Assembly: GCA_003972855.1 (NCBI GenBank)
Contig: QOAS01000019.1
Span: 1 to 7,851, forward strand
Source: Gammaproteobacteria bacterium
GTDB lineage: Bacteria > Aquificota > Aquificia > Aquificales > QOAS01
Direction of reading: 5' to 3'
Length of the DNA: 7,851 bases
The notes under the pieces are model-generated. The model was not told where the DNA came from, ran no database searches, and saw nothing but the letters and a program-made list of their open reading frames with translations. Both the position numbers and the translations under genes were made by a program. This document shows positions 5,757-7,851 of the stretch, one piece after another (the first letter of the stretch is position 1; every line of letters begins with the position of its first letter).

Positions 5757-6311
5757 ATGAATTACAACAAGGTTATTTTAGTTGGTAGAGTGGTAAAGGA
5801 ACCCCAAACCCTAATGCTACCTTCGGGTAGCCAAGTATCCAATTTGGTAATAGCCTATAACCGCAGGTATAAGGTTGGGGAACAAGAGTGGAAAGAGGAA
5901 ACCCATTTTTTTGAAGTTAAGGTTTACGGCAAATTGGCGGAAAATGTTATTCCTCAAATAGAGAAAGGAGACCTCATTTTGGTAGAGGGAAGGCTTCACC
6001 AAGACCGATGGGAGGATAAGGAAACTGGAAAAACCCGAAGCAAGGTTAGAATTGTAGCCTTAACTTTAAAGGTTCTCGCCAAATCCCAAAAAGGACAGGT
6101 TCGGGAAAAACCGATAACCTCCGCGGAAAACTTGGAAGATTTTACGGAATCCTTTGAAGTTCCGACATTGGAGGGTGAAAAAGCTACCGAAGAAAAGAAA
6201 AAAGAAGACGAGTTTGACGAGTTGGAAAGTCTTATCTTCGGTGAGGAAGAAAAAAGGGAAAATAAAAACAAAAAAGAGGACGATTTTGACGACTTTGATA
6301 TTCTCCTTTAG
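5757..6311 (+). CDS. ssb: single-stranded DNA-binding protein
   Basis: Coats single-stranded DNA in replication, recombination and repair, normally as a homotetramer. The OB-fold covers about residues 1-110: NKVILVGRVVKEP at the start, then HFFEVKVYGKLAENV, GDLILVEGRL and WEDKETGKTRSKVRIV. A low-complexity charged tail follows. The canonical tip is an acidic run ending in IPF; here it is DDFDDFDILL, without Pro or terminal Phe. A similar acidic segment, DEFDELESLIF, occurs earlier at residues 151-161. The 184-residue length is normal. A GGGGAG sequence lies 14 nt before the ATG, further than ideal, so translation may be partly coupled to rpsF. It sits between rpsF and rpsR as in many bacteria. 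Confidence 0.95.
   Translation: MNYNKVILVGRVVKEPQTLMLPSGSQVSNLVIAYNRRYKVGEQEWKEETHFFEVKVYGKLAENVIPQIEKGDLILVEGRLHQDRWEDKETGKTRSKVRIVALTLKVLAKSQKGQVREKPITSAENLEDFTESFEVPTLEGEKATEEKKKEDEFDELESLIFGEEEKRENKNKKEDDFDDFDILL
6198..6308 (+). repeat. duplicated acidic-tip segment inside the ssb 3' end
   Basis: Two in-frame segments, at 6198-6227 and 6270-6299, are identical at 25 of 30 bases by hand alignment. They encode KKEDEFDELE and KKEDDFDDFD. The second leads into the C-terminal tip, and the first runs on into SLIF. They are 42 bp apart, which suggests an internal duplication. Confidence 0.6.
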
Positions 6312-6337
6312 ATAAAAAAACTTAAGGAGGTTTAAAG

Positions 6338-6553
6338 ATGCTTAAAAAAGGAAAAAAGAAAGTTTGCGAATTTTGCCAAACTAAAAAAGAGCCCGATTAC
6401 AAAGATGTTGAAACTTTGAAAAAATACATTTCCCCCAGGGGTAAGATAATCCCTTCCCGTCAATCGGGGGTTTGCGCCAAACACCAAAGGAGATTGGCGG
6501 TAGCGATAAAAAAGGCAAGACAATTGGCACTGCTACCCTACGTAATTTACTAA
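6338..6553 (+). CDS. rpsR: 30S ribosomal protein S18, zinc-binding type
   Basis: Small-subunit protein that pairs with S6 on 16S rRNA. The 71 residues include the S18 core LKKYISPRGKIIPSRQSGV, then a basic helix HQRRLAVAIKKARQLALLPY. Cys10-x2-Cys13 and Cys46-x2-His49 form a likely zinc site, so this is the zinc-ligand (C+) version rather than the one that lost the ligands. An AAGGAGG Shine-Dalgarno (6324-6330) lies 7 nt before the ATG, the strongest in the window. It follows ssb by 26 bp. Confidence 0.96.
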   Translation: MLKKGKKKVCEFCQTKKEPDYKDVETLKKYISPRGKIIPSRQSGVCAKHQRRLAVAIKKARQLALLPYVIY

Positions 6554-6575
6554 TCGTATTGGCGGGGGTGAAAAG

Positions 6576-7031
6576 ATGAGGGTAATCCTTATAAAGGATG
6601 TTCCGGGATACGGAACTTTTGGAGATATAGTTAATGTAAAAGACGGTTTTGCAAATAACTATTTAATTCCTCGCGGTTTGGCTTTGCCCGCCACCGAGGG
6701 AAATGTAAAACACGTCCAAGAGATTTTAAAACAGAAAAAAAGAAAATTGGAAAGGGAAAAGGCTAAAGCTCAAGAAATTGCGGAAAAAATTAACGGTTTG
6801 GTATTGGAAATTTCCCGCCCCGTTGGAGTTACCGGAAAACTATACGGAGCTATAACCGTTGGTGAAATAGCGGAAAAAATCAAAGAAACCGCAGGGGTTG
6901 AAGTGGACAAAAGGAAAATAATGTTAAGGGCACCCATCAAAAATGTTGGAAGGTACAACATAACCGTAAAACTCCACCCCGAAGTTAGCGCAACGGTAAC
7001 CGTAGAGGTTAAACCTGCCGAGGTAAAATAA
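6576..7031 (+). CDS. rplI: 50S ribosomal protein L9
   Basis: Binds 23S rRNA near the base of the L1 stalk and helps keep the reading frame. The 151 residues show both domains. The N-terminal rRNA-binding domain (about 1-47) contains MRVILIKDVPGYGTFGD and GFANNYLIPRGLA. A long charged connecting helix (about 48-73) precedes the C-terminal domain, with GKLYGAITVGEIAEKI and INVGRYN-like IKNVGRYNITVKLHPEV. GGGGGTG lies about 5 nt before the ATG. The gene closes the conserved ribosomal cluster, 22 bp after rpsR. Confidence 0.96.
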   Translation: MRVILIKDVPGYGTFGDIVNVKDGFANNYLIPRGLALPATEGNVKHVQEILKQKKRKLEREKAKAQEIAEKINGLVLEISRPVGVTGKLYGAITVGEIAEKIKETAGVEVDKRKIMLRAPIKNVGRYNITVKLHPEVSATVTVEVKPAEVK

Positions 7032-7036
7032 GTAGG

Positions 7037-7851
7037 GTGGAAAAATTAAGAAGTTTTCTGTTTTATACCCTTCTTTCAGCTTTTGTATCATCGTTTTTTT
7101 CCATAACCTTCTTTGAGTTATTTTTGGCTTTAGCCATACCTATAGGAGTTTTCTTAATTTTTAAAGAGAAAACTTACGGTGGTATTTTTTCAATACCTCT
7201 ATTGGGACACCTATCGGTGATAACCCTCTCCAGTATTCTCTTTTTAAAGGTTAAACAGCAGTGGAATAGGCTTCTTGAGCAGGACTTTTTTTCTCTCTCC
7301 TACTTTGCGGTTTTCGGTTTGGGCAAAAAAAGGGTTACCAAATTGGTGGAATATACCTTAACCCTTTCACCATTGCTCGGTTTATTGGTTTCCTTAAAGG
7401 TTTTATACACATATTTTTCCACTGGGGATTTTAAAGCCTTTTGGGGAGGAAATTTTGTAATAGGAAATCTCCTCGCCCTTCCTTTCTTTGGTAGCCTATA
7501 CTTTTTCTCCTTTAAGAAAAATTTTAAATTTAGGTATTTATACCTCTTTTTGGGAATGTTTTTTCTATTTGTAGCTTCTTTACCAACCGAAAGGTCGGTT
7601 ATTTTGGGTTTCATAGTCGGAATTTTGGTTTTTCTTATAGGTATTTACAAACTTTTGGGTTTCTCTAAGAAGGTTTTAATCGTAGCAGGTTTAACATTTT
7701 TAGGTTTTACCGTTTCGGTATACAATTCACCAAAGGTTAAAATTTGGATAGAACACCTTTCAAGGGGAGATGTTAATAGCTTCTCCTCTAACCGAATTTT
7801 AATAGCCAAAGGGGCTTTTGAACTTATTCAAAAAGAATCTCAAGGAGAAGA
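7037..7851 (+). CDS. polytopic membrane protein, O-antigen ligase/polymerase-like, 3' end outside window
   Basis: Translation from GTG 7037 gives 271 residues without a stop before the right edge. The sequence is strongly hydrophobic, with about seven or eight membrane segments (near 8-24, 27-42, 50-70, 104-125, 139-158, 167-181, 186-204 and 212-228). PTERSVILGF, with a conserved-looking Arg186, and SSNRILIAKGAFELI near the end resemble the Wzy/WaaL family, which joins or polymerises surface polysaccharide on the periplasmic face. The GTG lies 5 bp after the rplI stop. GAGG inside the end of rplI, 13 nt upstream, is the only candidate ribosome site, and no ATG occurs in frame until about 7557. 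Stops upstream in frame limit the start to this place. The family call is moderate because the diagnostic C-terminal half is cut off. Confidence 0.72.
   Translation, partial: MEKLRSFLFYTLLSAFVSSFFSITFFELFLALAIPIGVFLIFKEKTYGGIFSIPLLGHLSVITLSSILFLKVKQQWNRLLEQDFFSLSYFAVFGLGKKRVTKLVEYTLTLSPLLGLLVSLKVLYTYFSTGDFKAFWGGNFVIGNLLALPFFGSLYFFSFKKNFKFRYLYLFLGMFFLFVASLPTERSVILGFIVGILVFLIGIYKLLGFSKKVLIVAGLTFLGFTVSVYNSPKVKIWIEHLSRGDVNSFSSNRILIAKGAFELIQKESQGE

Noticed and set aside
5817..6523. minus-strand frames opposite ssb and rpsR
   Set aside because: Antisense shadows of conserved genes; low-complexity Ser/Phe composition arises from the Glu/Lys-rich sense strand.
7300..7614. 104-codon minus-strand frame inside the membrane protein gene
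   Set aside because: Very Lys/Pro-rich, shadows a clear hydrophobic coding frame on the plus strand, and has no ribosome site.

Overview
The window looks like chromosomal DNA from a Gram-negative, probably thermophilic bacterium. It encodes an outer-membrane efflux channel with its adaptor and a canonical bacterial rpsF-ssb-rpsR-rplI operon, and its proteins are rich in Lys, Glu, Ile and Val. GC content is moderate to low. A deep-branching thermophile such as an Aquificota member would fit, but this is an impression from composition and gene style, with no marker gene used for placement.

Left part (1-2418, minus strand): a TolC-family outer-membrane channel followed by an RND-type periplasmic adaptor (stop and start overlap as TAATG). 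The adaptor runs off the left edge, and the inner-membrane RND pump is presumably the next gene outside. The tolC gene has a good leftward promoter, an inverted repeat just past the predicted start of transcription, and a tiny upstream reading frame whose stop overlaps the tolC ATG.

Middle (2419-3481): a divergent regulatory region, then panD (aspartate 1-decarboxylase, beta-alanine for pantothenate/CoA) with a short two-helix membrane protein 6 bp behind it. A convergent 83-residue protein of unknown function overlaps the end of the membrane gene by 4 bp. Only 30 bp separate it from the divergent gene to its right.

Helicase (3482-5263): one gene encoding an N-terminal NERD nuclease-like domain fused to a UvrD-type superfamily 1 helicase. 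All main motifs are visible. It has no Shine-Dalgarno sequence and looks AT-richer than its neighbours.

Right part (5260-7851): a promoter overlapping the helicase stop codon drives rpsF (S6), ssb, rpsR (S18, zinc-binding type) and rplI (L9). The roughly 74-nt rpsF leader can fold into mutually exclusive hairpins, one of whose strands is also complementary to the rpsF Shine-Dalgarno sequence; this is a candidate S6:S18 autoregulatory element. A GTG-started polytopic membrane protein resembling O-antigen ligase/polymerase follows rplI by 5 bp and runs off the right edge.

The most interesting unexplained signals are the switch-like rpsF leader, the duplicated acidic tip in SSB, the leader ORF plus inverted repeat before tolC, and the NERD-helicase with its SD-less divergent start region. 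No mobile element, CRISPR array, tRNA or rRNA gene was seen.
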